A stretch of DNA of 43,111 bases, taken from Multifurca ochricompacta. Its lineage: Eukaryota > Basidiomycota > Agaricomycetes > Russulales > Russulaceae. Each line of letters opens with the position of its first letter. The first letter of the stretch is position 1. This document shows positions 29,068 through 40,860 of this stretch, one piece after another. The notes under the pieces are model-generated. The model saw nothing but the letters and a program-made list of their open reading frames with translations. It was not told the origin of the DNA and did not search any database. The position numbers and the translations under genes were made by a program. The stretch spans positions 1-43,111 of the forward strand of contig WTXG01000289.1 in the NCBI GenBank assembly GCA_022496185.1. The letters run 5' to 3'.

Positions 29068-30799
29068 TTCTTCCTCCTCTCTGCGAGATGCGTTCATCCG
29101 ATGTGCTTGACGTGCTGTTGAAGCTCTGCTTGCGTCCGCTAGGTGCTGCGCCCGATGATGAGGAAAAGAACGATAGCCAGCTCACCCGGTGGTTGGTATC
29201 TGGTTTGTTGACGGGTGGAGCGACGCGCGTGCACGAAAAAGCTCGCATTCGGAAGGGTATACCCATCCTCGTCGCGACGCCGGGTCATCTGCTCGGTCAT
29301 CTTCAGAACACGTCCTCGCTTGACACCAGCAAGTGCCGCTGGCTCGTGCTCGACGAAGCCGACCGGCTCATGGATCTCGGTTTCGCGGACGCGATCAAGG
29401 GAATCCTTGCCTGTCTCGATGGAAGTAGAAAGCTCGCGCTGCAGGCCGTGAAGGATGGTCGAACCATGGAGGTCCTCGGATGGGATTGGGACGTCAAGAG
29501 ACGCACTATTCTTTGTTCGGCGACCATGCGTGAGGATGTCCAGGTCCTGGCCGGTACAGCCTTACATGAACATGACCCCTTTATCATCAAGGCGACTGAA
29601 CTGGATCTACCCAAACAAGAAACGACTGGAACCACTGAGGATGCCACCGCGTCTGCAACGGACCCAAAGTTCACACCGCCATCGCAGCTTTCGCAGAAAT
29701 ACATCATCGTTCCGCTCAAATTATGTTTGGTTACCCTCGTTGCTCTGCTTCGATCCTTACTGTCGCAGTCTGGAGGTCGACGCGGCTTCAAAATCATTGT
29801 TTTCCTTAGCTGCGCCGACTCGGTAGATTTCCACTTGAATTTGCTTGGGGGGTCCAATATGGAAGATGATAGCGAGAGAACCGACTCGGACGATGAGACA
29901 GCAGCAGCGACTGTGGCGGCGGCAAGGACCACAGGTAAAATTGGCTGAATAGGGAGGGGTTCATTCACCGTTGCTTCCAGACACGTCTATCTTCCGGCTT
30001 CACGGTTCACTTCCTCTGTCCACTCGTCTCGCCTCTCTACGTGCCTTCTCCGCCACCAACAAAACATCCGAGTCCTCCGACCGACTGGCATCCGTCTTGC
30101 TGTGTACAAGCGTGGCCGCTCGTGGACTTGACTTGCCGCGTGTACGCGCAGTCGTGCAGTACGATCTCCCGACTGAGGGTGGCGCCACTGAATACGTCCA
30201 CCGTGTCGGCCGCACGGCGCGCGCGGGTTGTGGTGGTCAAGCACGGGCCATCATCGCGCCAAGCGAGGAAAAATGGGTCGAATGGGTGCAAGCACGAATG
30301 GCCAGTGGGACGACGACGACGACGGAAGAAAGTAGCGCCGGAGCAGGCCACCAGTTTGAAGCTGTGGCTGTGGAAGAGATCTTACAGAAGGGATTTAGTA
30401 AACAGGGTAGGGAATACGAGGAACGCGCGACTGAGGTCCAGCTGACATTTGAGCGGTGGTGTCTCCAAAGAAAACAGGTACGTATCACGCCACCTCCCCC
30501 TGCCCCCCTCTCCCTTTTTTTTTGTGGGGTGCTGACTTGTTGGAAACGCAAAAAAAAAACAATTAGAACGTCGAGATGGCTCGCAAGGCTTTCGCTTCGC
30601 ATTTGCGCGCCTATGCGACTCACCCTTCGGACGAGAAACATATTTTCCATATACGACATCTGCACCTTGGACGGATGCGAGCTGTTGTGCGCAGCCAGGG
30701 ACGTCTTATTAAGAAGGGAGGGTTATGGCGAGCTCAGGCACATCAGAATTCCAAATCGCGTCTGGGGATGCACTGGAGAGGTTGGTTAATAGGACTTGA
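29068..30799 (+). pseudogene. DBP7: DBP7/DDX31-type DEAD-box RNA helicase, 5'-truncated
   Basis: Dbp7/DDX31 is a nucleolar helicase of 60S ribosomal subunit assembly. Visible in order: the GG motif (LVSGLLTGGATRVHEKARIR), ATPGHLLGHLQNTSS, motif II VLDEADRLMDLGF, motif III CSATM, KIIVFLSCADSVDFH, motif V LCTSVAARGLDLPRV, motif VI YVHRVGRTARAG, and the family-specific C-terminal [20 protein letters not shown]. Introns: 29935-29980 and 30478-30566. The Q motif and Walker A (motif I) are absent: coding similarity stops at about 29068 and the TE block starts 660 bp upstream. The last exon needs frame changes after HLHLG to reach the conserved [18 protein letters not shown] (stop at 30797-30799). 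Probably a disrupted gene. Confidence 0.85.
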
Positions 30800-31201
30800 C
30801 CACCACGAACACGGCCAACTCGCCGCCTGCTTAACATTATGCCATTATCACCACCTGACACGTTCACGAGATTCATGATGTGTGAAGAGCTAAAATGAGC
30901 TCGGGGACTTAGTAATCTACACCGAAGGATTGGTATACCATTACCACCGCGTTCAACAATGAAATCTCATTAAAAAAACGAAAGAAAATAACGAAAGAAA
31001 ATAAAAACATGAGATAAAGCCAAAAGATAGAATAACTGCCATCAGCCCACCTCGAAGCGCATTGGCCAGGGGTAGTTCGTTTCGGGGATAAGAGCCCGAG
31101 GTCACATCTATACTATACCCCAGTACCCAGTCAAATGGATGGTATAAGAATGAGATTTGGGACTCGAGTCGCACAACATAAACACCATTTCCAAATCGAA
31201 C

Positions 31202-32045
31202 ATGGCAGACAAGACCTTTGAAATCGCCTTTTGGCCTGCGAGCGAAGAGTACTACAAAGACCCCTCGACCGCCGCCGCTGCTTTCAACTATGCCGTGGGC
31301 CGGAAAGGTGTTTCGACGTACGAATCGCTTCGTTTCTTTCGATTCACACACCTTGTTAAATCTGAACTCCTATTACAGACTGTTCCACGGCACTCAGGCT
31401 GAGGAAACCAAACTTGGCCTCGTCGTGGGTTAGTTAGTTTTTTTTTTAAGGAGATCCTCTTTTCACACTGAACGCCTGGGATGTGCCGTAGCTTGGGATA
31501 GTCACCAGGATTACCAGAAATTTGTCCTCAACGATCATGGGGAGCACACCAAGCTACGAGAGTTGCTCGCTCCGACACGGGGTGGAACTTCGGTCGAGAA
31601 AGTTCACGGGACGTTCACTACGGACCCCTATCCCGCCCTTCAGGCTCCAGTGACGGAGATCGCGTTCGTCAAGGTCAAATCGGAGGCCGACATGGATAAA
31701 GTCGAGGCGGCATTGAACGACATAGTCGCTCTTGCTGGTGACCCGACATCGCCCTTTCCCGCAGCCGCGACAGGTTCGCTTATCGACCAACCGACTACGC
31801 TTCTGTTGGCTGTCGGTTGGAGTAGTGTTGAGGTATGACTTGTTCGAGACGCGTTGACCGATATTTCCCTGAACCCGGTTTTCTCGATTTTTTCCCCTCA
31901 GGCTCACACAGAGGCAGTAAAAGGAGGGACCCTCGACAGTATCCTCCGTGTGATCACCTTGCAAACCGTGCAAGTGTACCACTTCTATCTCAACCAGGTC
32001 AAGCGCGAAGGTGAAGGAACTGCTGATAATCGGTCCGCCTTGTAA
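31202..32045 (+). CDS. Predicted dimeric alpha/beta-barrel (ABM-like) protein
   Basis: Four exons, 31202-31317, 31379-31428, 31492-31832 and 31902-32045, total 651 nt and give 216 residues with all junctions in phase (introns of 61, 63 and 69 bp, GT..AG). The protein starts MADKTFEIAFWPAS and has two similar halves, each with a short strand, an aromatic/His-containing stretch and helices: GTQAEETKLGLVVAWDSHQDYQKF and later TEIAFVKVKS..LLAVGWSSVEAHTEAV. This two-repeat layout, with W-D/S-S-x-x-x-H/A motifs, resembles the antibiotic-biosynthesis monooxygenase / stress-response barrel proteins of fungi. No catalytic residues could be assigned. No signal peptide. Gene model good; family assignment moderate. 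Confidence 0.65.
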
Positions 32046-33213
32046 ATTACATTCCCAATTTGTCTGGCTGGCTGGGCTTGTGTCGACCTCGATTATATGA
32101 GTGCAATTGTAACGTATTCGTATCCGCGTCCGGAGTTATGGTATGGCATAAATGATGCTTATGTAATACTTATGCTTATGTAATACTTACATTGTTTTCG
32201 CCGCCACATCCCATCATGCAATCGTAACAACTGTAACAACTGCCACCAACAGTACCAACAGTACATTCGTTCAATGTCCAACAAAAGTCCGCTAAACACG
32301 CGTTGATTCCTCCGTGTCCCATTCACATGCAACAAGCACCAGAGAGTCACCATAGCCCTCTCCCCACTACTCCCGCCATCCGGGGGTGACTCTCCGGTGA
32401 CTGATCTTGCCACTATGGGTGAAGTCCTGGTCCTTGGGAGCCCGGAGCAAGCAAGCAACGACCCCCGGTGCTTTCCCGGGTGTCTGGATTCGGGCGCCTC
32501 GTGTTTCTGGTCCGTACTTGCCGTACCTTCCCCTAATCCTCTATGCACTGAACGACACAAGCAAGCTCTGTGGGCGCTCATGCAGTGCATGCAACATACA
32601 ACAATGATTGACGCCACTCTATTAGAACGACTGCATTCTGTGGTAGCAACAGTTTTCGGTCATTCCTGGGTCCGTTCAAAAGAAGCACTCAACGCCACTT
32701 TACCCTTTTGCGATATCGATATTCTCTGGAGGTCCAACTGAGGGTGTAGAAATCCTAGTCAGGTCACAATAAACTCGTTTTTATTTTTTATTTTTTTATT
32801 TCTTGGTTTACCGGATGGTGATGGATAGCGGCAGTGTGTTTCCCTAAGCGAGATGAAGCACAGCCGATCGGTCGTCGCGTCGCATCAGAACCTATATCGA
32901 CACAGTTTGGATTGCCCATTGTCGAGGGTAGATCATGTATCACCATTCCTGGAAGTTCGTCTTACCTCGTCCCCCTCCCCCCCCGCACCGGGAAGGCGTG
33001 TCAGGCACAAATAGCAAAACTTCGAGCGCTGTCAAGAAGACCGCCCGTAGAAAATTCCGAGGCGATACAGATCGTGGATCTGTGTTGTCATGTGTCATGC
33101 GTCGACACAGGTTGCACAATACCCTCACACGAGTGGGGGGCGGGGGGGGCACTATATAGGATTTCTATGAACACATGCAAGTTTTCACTTCTTCGACGCT
33201 GTATCAGTAAGAG
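32046..33213. other. Intergenic region with a 17-bp tandem repeat
   Basis: ATGCTTATGTAATACTT occurs twice head to tail (32155-32171 and 32172-32188). Open frames here (for example 32397-32741 +) lack recognisable similarity or splice structure and are not called as genes. T-rich tracts near 32776-32805 may belong to a 3' end. Confidence 0.5.
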
Positions 33214-34474
33214 ATGGCCAATTGGCACGATCCCGTTCTCGTCTTGAGAGACTACCGTGTGTTTCCTTCGTCTAAGCGATGCGATGTCTTTCTCACAGTC
33301 ATCCAGTCGCTCTCATCAAGCTGGATCATGCCCTTTCTGGAATCTACATGTTCGTTTTTTTTTTCGCGCTCGCTCAAGAAATCAGAAGAAATGTAATCAC
33401 TGATATCGATGCCCCAGTTGGGAGACCTTGTTCACGGCTGGCTTCGAGCTGGATGTGTTGAAGGGAAAAAGACCTTACAGATGGACAATATGGGTAAGCT
33501 ATTTGCTATCCTGTATTGCGCGCCACCGCCGAGACATGAAGTAGATATATCTTGGAACACGCTACACCACTTTACTCGCGTTCATCATTTTCTTCATCGA
33601 TACGGACGGCCCAAACCTTCCCTGCAAGGTGGGGCCCGCACGTTTCTGGGGGAAGGGAGGAGTTAATAATAATTGCTTACCTGCACTTTCTTAGCCATTT
33701 GTAGTCACGAATTTTGTGAGTACGCACTCTACTCAATTGCCCTTCTTTCTCCCCACAATTTTGATGTCGTGTTTGACTTTGTGCAGGCCTTGCCGTATGC
33801 TAGTTGGGCATTCGCCTCTCTTATCATCGTTCTCCGTGTGTAAGCCGTTGTCAACGGCAAACCTGCAGTAGTTGACGATGCTGATTGGTTGTCCGTTCTA
33901 GAATTGCCATATGGAATCGCAATATCTTCGTGTCTTTGATCGCTGTTGTTCATGGCTGGGAGGTCTAGGACTGAACCTATGGAGTACGTTTTCTTATCTC
34001 TTCCCCTCCCGCGTTCTGATACTCATATCTCCTCTTACCCTCTGATCGAAGACCTGACAATGGTGAGGCGGTCATTCGTTTCAGAACTTCCTCCTTGTTC
34101 ATAGTTTTATTTGTTTTTGGTTTTGCCAATCTCACGTGCAAACCTAAGGTGGAGTCGTCGTACAACCCGATTTTGGAGACTTGCATCACCCTAAAGACGC
34201 ACAGGGGCCTGCTCAACGTCATCGGCATTTTGGCGGTTGACGTAGTGCTCCTGGTGACTATGCTCATCGGGCTTTTGCGGTATGCGCACAGGAGCTCGAC
34301 TGGGATATGGTACCTCCTTTATCAGCAGGTGATTCAACAACTCTCCTTTTTTTTTCGCGCCGGATGTTGAAGGTCTCCAAGTGCATCATCTGGTTATTTC
34401 TGGCGGCGATTGCGGAAGTGCCACCAGTGGTCTGTAAACTTTTAATCTTTCGGTTACTATTCATTCATTTGTTT

Positions 34475-34507
<33 letters not shown>

Positions 34508-34880
34508 TCCAGGTTTTTCTTAGCCTCGATTTGAATGGTATGTGCTTTCAATTCGTACATTCCTGTGTGGGAGGAATCATGCCCACATGATTCTGTTTGT
34601 CTTGACAGATCCTTGGAATGGAGTGCGCCCCGTAGTCCCATCATTTTCTGGCTGTCGAAGACTGATCTGATTGTCATGGCTAGATGTTGATTGGAGTAGA
34701 AAGTAAGCGACAAAAAAGCAAAATATATTTGTATCTTGATTAAATGTTTCCTTGCAGTTACAATCCTGTTTGATCCTCTCTTTTTTTTTGGAGTCAGTAG
34801 CCTTGACTTCAGTTGTCACAGGTCCATCGGCACGACTCGCATGTACCGCGCTCTTATCCGAATATGGATCAATTACAGAA
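33214..34880 (+). CDS. Fungal multi-pass membrane protein with 12 or more small exons
   Basis: Exons that read in phase: 33214-33260, 33299-33349, 33418-33493, 33545-33628, 33695-33715, 33787-33839, 33902-33983, 34052-34062, 34149-34328, 34382-34429 and 34513-34537, then less certain ones to about 34880. Motifs in order: VALIKLDHALSGIYIWETLF, GFELDVLKGKRPYRW, YLGTRYTTLLAFIIFF, WAFASLL, IAIWNRNIFVSLIAVV, VESSYNPILETC..THRGLLNVIGIL, LLRYAHRSSTGIW, CIIWLFLAAIAEVPPVV, FLSLDLNDPWN, SIGTTRMYRAL. These recur in a large Agaricomycete family of seven-helix-like proteins with no proven function, superficially like DUF6533 proteins. Exon 33902-33983 has lost one base (AVV then WLGGLGLNLW in another frame), so it may be a pseudogene or hold a sequence error. 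The 3' exons after 34609 are unclear. Confidence 0.6.
34475..34508 (+). repeat. GTT microsatellite at an intron 3' end
   Basis: About eleven GTT units end just before TTTCCAG, the acceptor of intron 34430-34512. The repeat occupies the pyrimidine/uridine-rich position of the intron. Confidence 0.85.
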
Positions 34881-35049
34881 TACATGTACGTTCCAAAACA
34901 GGTCTCAATTTTACTCTCACCTTACAGGCAGCGCGCTCAATCAATCACTTTTTATTTATTTATTTTCCCCCCTCATTATTTCTACTTTAAGCGGGTCGGA
35001 TTTGCCCCAATTTACGTCCTCATTACCGGGCTCTGCGCACCATTGTAGA

Positions 35050-36760
35050 GAAGCCCACCACATCCACGGTTCTATCCACTTCGCAGCGGCTACTACCACG
35101 TTATCGCACGGGACGATAACTCAAGGATCGGGGGCGCCGGTGTTCAAACCACCCGAACAATTACAAGTGGAATTCGTTCCTAGTCTTCTTGCACAAGATA
35201 ACGCAAAAAATAAGACGGAATACGAGGCGCAATGCCCCTCCCTCTCATCCAAGAGGAACTTGGAGGGGGAGGGAAAATATGAGATATACTACTTACTGCT
35301 CACTTGTTCTTATTTTGGTTCCAGTCCAACTCCAGTCCAGACAGACAGACTGGCAGGGACAAGTAAAAAAAAAAACGAGCGTGGAGGTAAAAAATGATTT
35401 GATGATGGATCGGACTTTGGCCACTCGTTGTATCACACTTCTTTTTTTTTTTTGTTTGGTTGGTTGGGTTTAACTCCCATGACATTAACTTATTATTTCT
35501 TGCTGTCACCGAATCGAATCATCCGTAAACCTGTGATTAATTTGATATTTTGGATTTCAGGGGGGGAGGGGGGTTCATTCTGTCAATCGCTAGTCGTGCA
35601 GTGCTGATAGCCGAGCTGCGTGCTGTGTAACAACAACTTATCACACAGCACATTTTGGCCCCGGAGTGGGGAGGGAATCCAGGCTCAGAGGACGGGGATA
35701 ATTTACACAAATAAGATAAGTGAGACTACCTTAAATAGTATAGTAGTAATAAAGGCCAAGGCAATCTAACACCGGGACCAGCAGCCCGAATGGCAATAGT
35801 CGTTGAGGTCATTTTTGCCCTTTGGCTGGCTATTACTGGCCATTTTACTTGTGACTTACATTTTTTTAATTTAATTTTTGACGACATATGGGATGGTTAG
35901 TTATGACCACCCGTACGACGTCTCGCTGCTCCCTTGATGTGGGTTGCTGCTGGCTTTTTATGAGCCGTATAATGGATCAGAGTAGACCGGACCGGATCAG
36001 AGGTGGACTGGTGTTGGCAGTGCAGGATGATACTTACACTCGTTTATTATGATTAGCCATGATTAAGTACAATCCTTATGAGCACAGTCCTTACAGTATT
36101 TAAAGACAATATTTCTGTATCTTACAAAGTAGCTGTTTTGACCAGATTTATCTTTCTACCTCAGGCTGCGTTTCCACACTTTTAGGGGGAAGATAATAAT
36201 TCATCTCAACCACAACCGCAACCGCAACCGCAAACCCTAACCCTGCCTTCCCCGCCTGCCACTCCCGAACAATCGTTCTCTTCTGGTCCCTCACTCACCC
36301 GAGCCTCAAACTGGTCGTCTTCTGCCTTTGTGACACTGAAGACTGCATACAGCTTCTCCTTCTCTTATTACTCCATGATTTCATGATCGATGCTCCAACA
36401 GACGCTGTGCCAGGTTGTTCGTGGGAGGAGGTTTTTTTTCTCTTTATTTTAAGAAGAAATTCGATCTATTTTATATACTGTATGCAGAACAAGACTCTGT
36501 TTGTGCGATTGTTGTGTTGCGTTGCGTTGCGACGACCAACGTTGTCGTCGGTATTAAGGGCTGCCCCTTTTTTATTCCCTGAGAAAAACAATTAAATTAG
36601 ACAAACGCGTCCTCCATTAATAAAACAGTTGGAACGCCACATGCAATTGATCATTCATTCAAAATACACTGTAATAGGATACAATTAACCCAACCTATAG
36701 ATCACCCCCCCAAAAATACAATTAGACCGGGGATGGGAAGGGGAGGGAAGGGGGTGCGAG
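35050..36760. other. Intergenic region, no gene recognised
   Basis: No conserved coding was found on either strand. It contains A and T homopolymers (about 35366, 35441), a G-rich run (about 35561) and a short hexamer repeat with telomere-like CCCTAACCCTG (36207-36244). It separates the 3' ends of the converging + and - strand genes. Confidence 0.5.
36207..36244. repeat. GCAACC hexamer repeat next to a CCCTAA-like stretch
   Basis: AACCGC repeated about three times, then AAACCCTAACCCTG. The last part resembles the fungal telomere repeat but is under two units. Confidence 0.6.
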
Positions 36761-36761
36761 C

Positions 36762-38741
36762 TCATTGGTAGGAATAACCCGTGCCCGTTCTCTGTAGAGC
36801 TCGTACCCACTGGGATCGATCTCCAAAAGGGATAGGCTCATCCTCATTCAATTCAGACGCCCCCACCACCGTCTTTTTCCCATGATCATGATCACGAACC
36901 AGTTCTCTACTAGTGATGATAGTTGGCGTGCCAGCGCCAACCACCACCGATGACGGTCCAAGTTCACGGTGCTGCTGCTCCTGTGCATGTACATGTGCTC
37001 GTTCCCGTGCCGGTCCGTCGACGACTCTGTTCACACCCTCGGAGGAAAGGCTTGTTGTCGTCGCCACTTCAGACTCAGTAGTAGCACCATGAAACTGAAG
37101 GCGGTACTCTGCGGCTTTAGCAGTAGCAACACTATTACCACGCCGGAAATGGTATGGGTGGTCTCTCCCAGCACGACCGGGATTTAAACGGTCCCACCAG
37201 ACGCTTGCGTTCGGTGACTGTGCGTCGGACAAGGGCGAGAGCGGCGATCGTAGTTGCGGTTGCGGTTGCGGTTGCGATTGCGATTGCGGTATTTCACGAT
37301 CCGGGGGGTGTTGGAGTTTCCCATCTGTTTCTGCTTCAACTCCAGCTTCAAGCCCAGTTCTGGCTCTCACACCTTGACGTTGTGGAGGCGAGGGGGTGGA
37401 TATCGCAAGATTGCCTCTAGGCACGACGATGGATAGAGACGGCGCGGGATTGGAGGTACTGCCAAGCGGTGGTAACTGCGGAGCCGCGGAGTTATGTTTG
37501 TGTTTGAGAGCTTTGACCATGGGAGGTGCATCATCGTCATCGTCATCGTTGTCGTTGTCGTTATCGTTGTTGTTGACTGCTCGGCTTATGGAATCGAGAC
37601 TGTGATGGCCGTTTGCAAACCAGAGGATGCTGTACACCGAGGCCGACCAGAGCGTTGGGTGGACACGCAAATGGGCGATGCATAGCGCCGTGATCGTGAT
37701 GAAGTAACCTAACACTTGAGTTTGTATGGGCCGAAATGGGGGAATGTTATATCAGTTATGGAGGGGGAGGGATGGGAACGCGGAGTTCCGCGAAGAGTTG
37801 AAACTCGATTCTCACGTGTGATAGCAGCAAGCCAAGAGATATGAATGAGGATGGTAGTGGAAGCGCAGATAGAAAGCGGCGTCCTTTCCTTGCATAAGTC
37901 AGGAGGAGGGCTGCACAGCGTTATGACAATGCTAGCCGCTATTGTAATTTGCAAACAAGATCGAGTTTTTTTTTTTACGGGAATCAGCGACGCCGCGGCT
38001 AAAAGCATAAATATGCGCAATGTGGGGGCGGTGCTTACCTATTTGCAGTGAAGCGAAAATCCCAGTCCAAGCACACTCGAACCCCGCCAACGAAGTCGAG
38101 AAGAATGAGAATTTAAAGTTGCCAGGGCCCTGTTCGTAATGTTAACGTTTAAAAACGTACAATAAGTGAAAATATAAGAGAATTTAAAGTCGAGCAGGTG
38201 GAGGAGGAAGAATACCCACGCGACTATACAAAGGAATGTAGTGATCTCAGTGCAAATTATAAGGACAGATGCCCCATCAACTGTTAGTGCCCCAAGTGGA
38301 CTTTACGTTAGCTTTCAATTTCAACAACTTTGAAAAAGAGAGAAAGAGAGGACTCACGAGGTGCTCCAGCTGCTGCCTTGCTCCGAGTCAGGGCCACATT
38401 CCAAGCTGCGAATACCAGCGCAGTTAAACTCATATAAACGAGCAAACCTGATCAAACGGAAAACAAAAAAAAAGATTAAGTCAATTAAGTCCGCACACGC
38501 ACAACGACACCTTAAGCGAAACGGCGAGCAAGGATAAAAATAAATAAATAAAATAAAAAGCACAGGCACTTTGTCCGATTTTCGCGGACGGGAAGGGATA
38601 GTGGTAGTCGAGGATGGTGTTGGACTCACAAAACATGACCAATCGGAAGAGAAGGAAAGGACTTTTGATCAGTATGGGCAGTGCCACCAGCTCCCTGGGG
38701 AGATCATCCCGTTTATGAGATGATGTTCGCCCACTCGACAT
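36762..38741 (-). CDS. MARVEL-like four-helix membrane protein with long cytoplasmic tail
   Basis: Minus strand, ATG at 38741. Exon pieces recognised: 38741-38630 (LPRELVALPILIK..), 38447-38358 (LLVYMSLTALVFAAWNVALT, first/second helix), about 38290-38165 (LIICTEITTFLCIVAWVFFL), about 38110-38042 (LAGFECAWTGIF), about 37960-37815 (AASIVITLCSPPPDLC; TILIHISWLAAIT), and the last exon 37715-36762 (LGYFITITALCIAHL..TLWSASVYSI). Helix order and the Trp/Cys positions parallel the neighbour at 39240-40685. The last exon adds about 280 residues with an Asn/Asp-rich run, a Ser/Gln/Pro-Gln run and a basic Arg/Pro-rich part, ending GTGYSYQ. Exact splice sites of the inner exons are approximate. Function unknown; MARVEL proteins sit in membrane-apposition or secretory membranes. 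Confidence 0.55.
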
Positions 38742-39239
38742 GTTTAGCGATAAGCCAAACCGCGGTCAGAGTGGTGCCGCCCGCGGGTAAGGAGGGGAGG
38801 TTTATGAAAAAGAAGGGCGAGCGAGGGGGGGGGGACACAAAGGAGGAATCGCTTAAGTGGGGGGCTCTTCCTCCTTATGTTAATAAGCCCGAGCCCAAGT
38901 CAATCTAATTGTCTCGTCGTCGTTTGTCTTCTTTGAGAACCCTTTTTGCTTTTGTGATGATGCGGATGCGGATGTAGACATGCATGCGGGTGTAGTCCCT
39001 AAGTGGGACAATGACAATCAATGAGATCCGTGGTGCAAGAAAAACCAAAATACAAGGACCAAAGGACTACAACATCATATTCTATATGCAAAAAGACCTA
39101 ACCCCCAATAATCATAATCCCTACCCCTGCGGAAAATAAACGAATGGACGACGAACGCCCAGCGCCCAGACAAAGGCGGTGTTCGCCAAGAGAGCAGGGA
39201 TGGAGGAGTGCACTACTTTCCACCACCGCCATCAGAATC

Positions 39240-40685
39240 AGGTGGTCGTCATCACAGGGAAATGACCGTACTCAGACATGAAATTCGGTAGGTAATACCG
39301 ATGTCGACACACTATGTGACAAACCCAGCTCCGGCTCACGTGGATGCTCAACAACAGGAGATGAAGGCGCTGCCGTCGGTGATTTCTTTCGGGCAGCTGT
39401 CGTCTCGACGGGAGCGACATGATATCTGCGCGGGCCAGTTCCATAATGGAAGTGGCCCGTCAGCTATTGAGCGTCGAAGATGTTGCTGAGGGAAGGTAGG
39501 AGAATGTAAGTTAGCACTCCCTTCACTACCAGATGATGGTCCCGAGTCCTCAGCAGCTTCCCACGCAGCTTGGATGTGTAGAGGGTAGAGGGATGTGAGA
39601 GTAGTTGGCCTGGCCTCCAGCATCCTTGATTCAGTTGTCGGACTCCCAGCCGTTGTTGCCCAAGCGTGTGCTCAATCGCGTGCATGGAAGAAGGCACAGC
39701 TTGCGTGGGAAGCTGAATGGGGCGCCGGGGTTGGGGTGCTGGAAGATGCACTTGGTGGCGGTGAAGTGGATCAGGTAAGCTCGCTCCGCTTGCAAGCCGG
39801 TGGCGATAAAGGTGAAGGTACCAGGGTATGATCTTACTTGCGCGCCCCAGACGCTACTGTCCCGCTTGTGATGGAGTATAGCAGAGGCGACGAGGAAGAT
39901 AAGGTAGATAAACACTTGCAGGTAACAAATTGTCAGTAATTCTGGGACCCCATGAAATAAAGATTCCTCACAATTGATGGTGCATATCCATGAAAAGGCC
40001 AGAATAGCTTCGAAGAGACGCAGGAGTTTCCATCGACACTTTTACTTTTATGAAGAAAAGGGGGGCTATCAGACAGACATTCTCGTTGTGAATAGAAAGT
40101 GACCTTGCCTTGAGGTGTACACATGTCACGCGGAAGGAGGGTGGTTACGAGGACACTGCCCACTGAGACACGAATTGAGCTCTGATAGGATTCATAATGA
40201 ACGGGGCGAATACGCACCAATGTGTAGGAGCCAAAGAAAGTCGATCCAAAGACATTCCACCCAAACGTGACCAGTGATGGCCCGTTGAAAGAAGGCGTCG
40301 GTGAAGACACTGTTACCACGGTCACAATACAATACCGGGAAGAAGGAAGGGAAATATGGCGACTCACAGAGGGATAACCACAAGTAAACTGAAAGCACCG
40401 AGGAAAATCATGTAAATGTCAACATGGGATTGAGCTGCAATTGAAGATAACAAGTGAGCGGGTGTGGGTCTTCCGAACGGACAGACGGCCTTACTCGGTA
40501 AGTTGGCACTCTGAGCAATGGGTAAGTTCCATGCAGCTGCACTGCAGATGATTGCATTGGAAACGATGGTTATGGCTTGAAAGTAGAATGAGAATGAGTC
40601 AGTCGTACGAGGGATTTCAGAACGCTTCAGTGAACATACCGAAGAGGTAATAACGATATAAGTACACAATAAAAGTAGTCCCCAT
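39240..40685 (-). CDS. MARVEL-like four-helix membrane protein, tandem paralogue
   Basis: Minus strand, probable ATG at 40685 (MGTTFIVYLYRYYLFG). Recognised exon pieces: about 40560-40510 (AITIVSNAIICSAAAWNLPI), about 40440-40375 (AAQSHVDIYMIFLGAFSLLV), about 40290-40220 (AITGHVWVECLWIDFLWLLHI), about 40165-40120 (SVGSVLVTTLLPRDMC), about 40020-39972 (EAILAFSWICTIN) and 39915-39842 (VFIYLIFLVASAILHHKRDS, then SVWGAQVR). The VWVECLW, LPPxxC-like and AFSW elements are typical of a fungal MARVEL-related family. A C-terminal tail follows to about 39350, its frame uncertain. Its neighbour at 36762-38741 has the same helix order, so the pair is a likely tandem duplication. Splice sites approximate; function unknown. 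Confidence 0.55.
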
Positions 40686-40860
40686 GGGGTCGTCCAGGTG
40701 GTGGTGCTTGATTAATAAAAAGAGCGTGTGAGACTGCACTTTAGTGCAGGGTGAGGTGAGAAAAGACGGCTGAGATGAGCGGACGAAGAAAGGGCCAGCC
40801 TGGGGAGCGCTTATGTATGGGTGGGTGGGACCATCGCCATCACCCATCATTAGACACGTC

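Noticed and set aside
29303..29968. Long minus-strand open frame of 221 codons opposite DBP7
   Set aside because: Antisense shadow of the helicase frame, whose conserved motifs are all on the + strand.
32397..32741. Open frame of 114 codons between the ABM-like gene and the membrane-protein gene
   Set aside because: No recognisable motif, no splice structure around it and overlapping frames of similar length; chance ORF in CpG-rich DNA is likelier.
34813..35397. Open frame of 194 codons downstream of the membrane-protein gene
   Set aside because: Composition is low-complexity and it runs across introns of the upstream gene in another frame; no homology signal.
36230..36244. Possible interstitial telomere sequence
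   Set aside because: Less than two CCCTAA units; too short to support a telomere origin.
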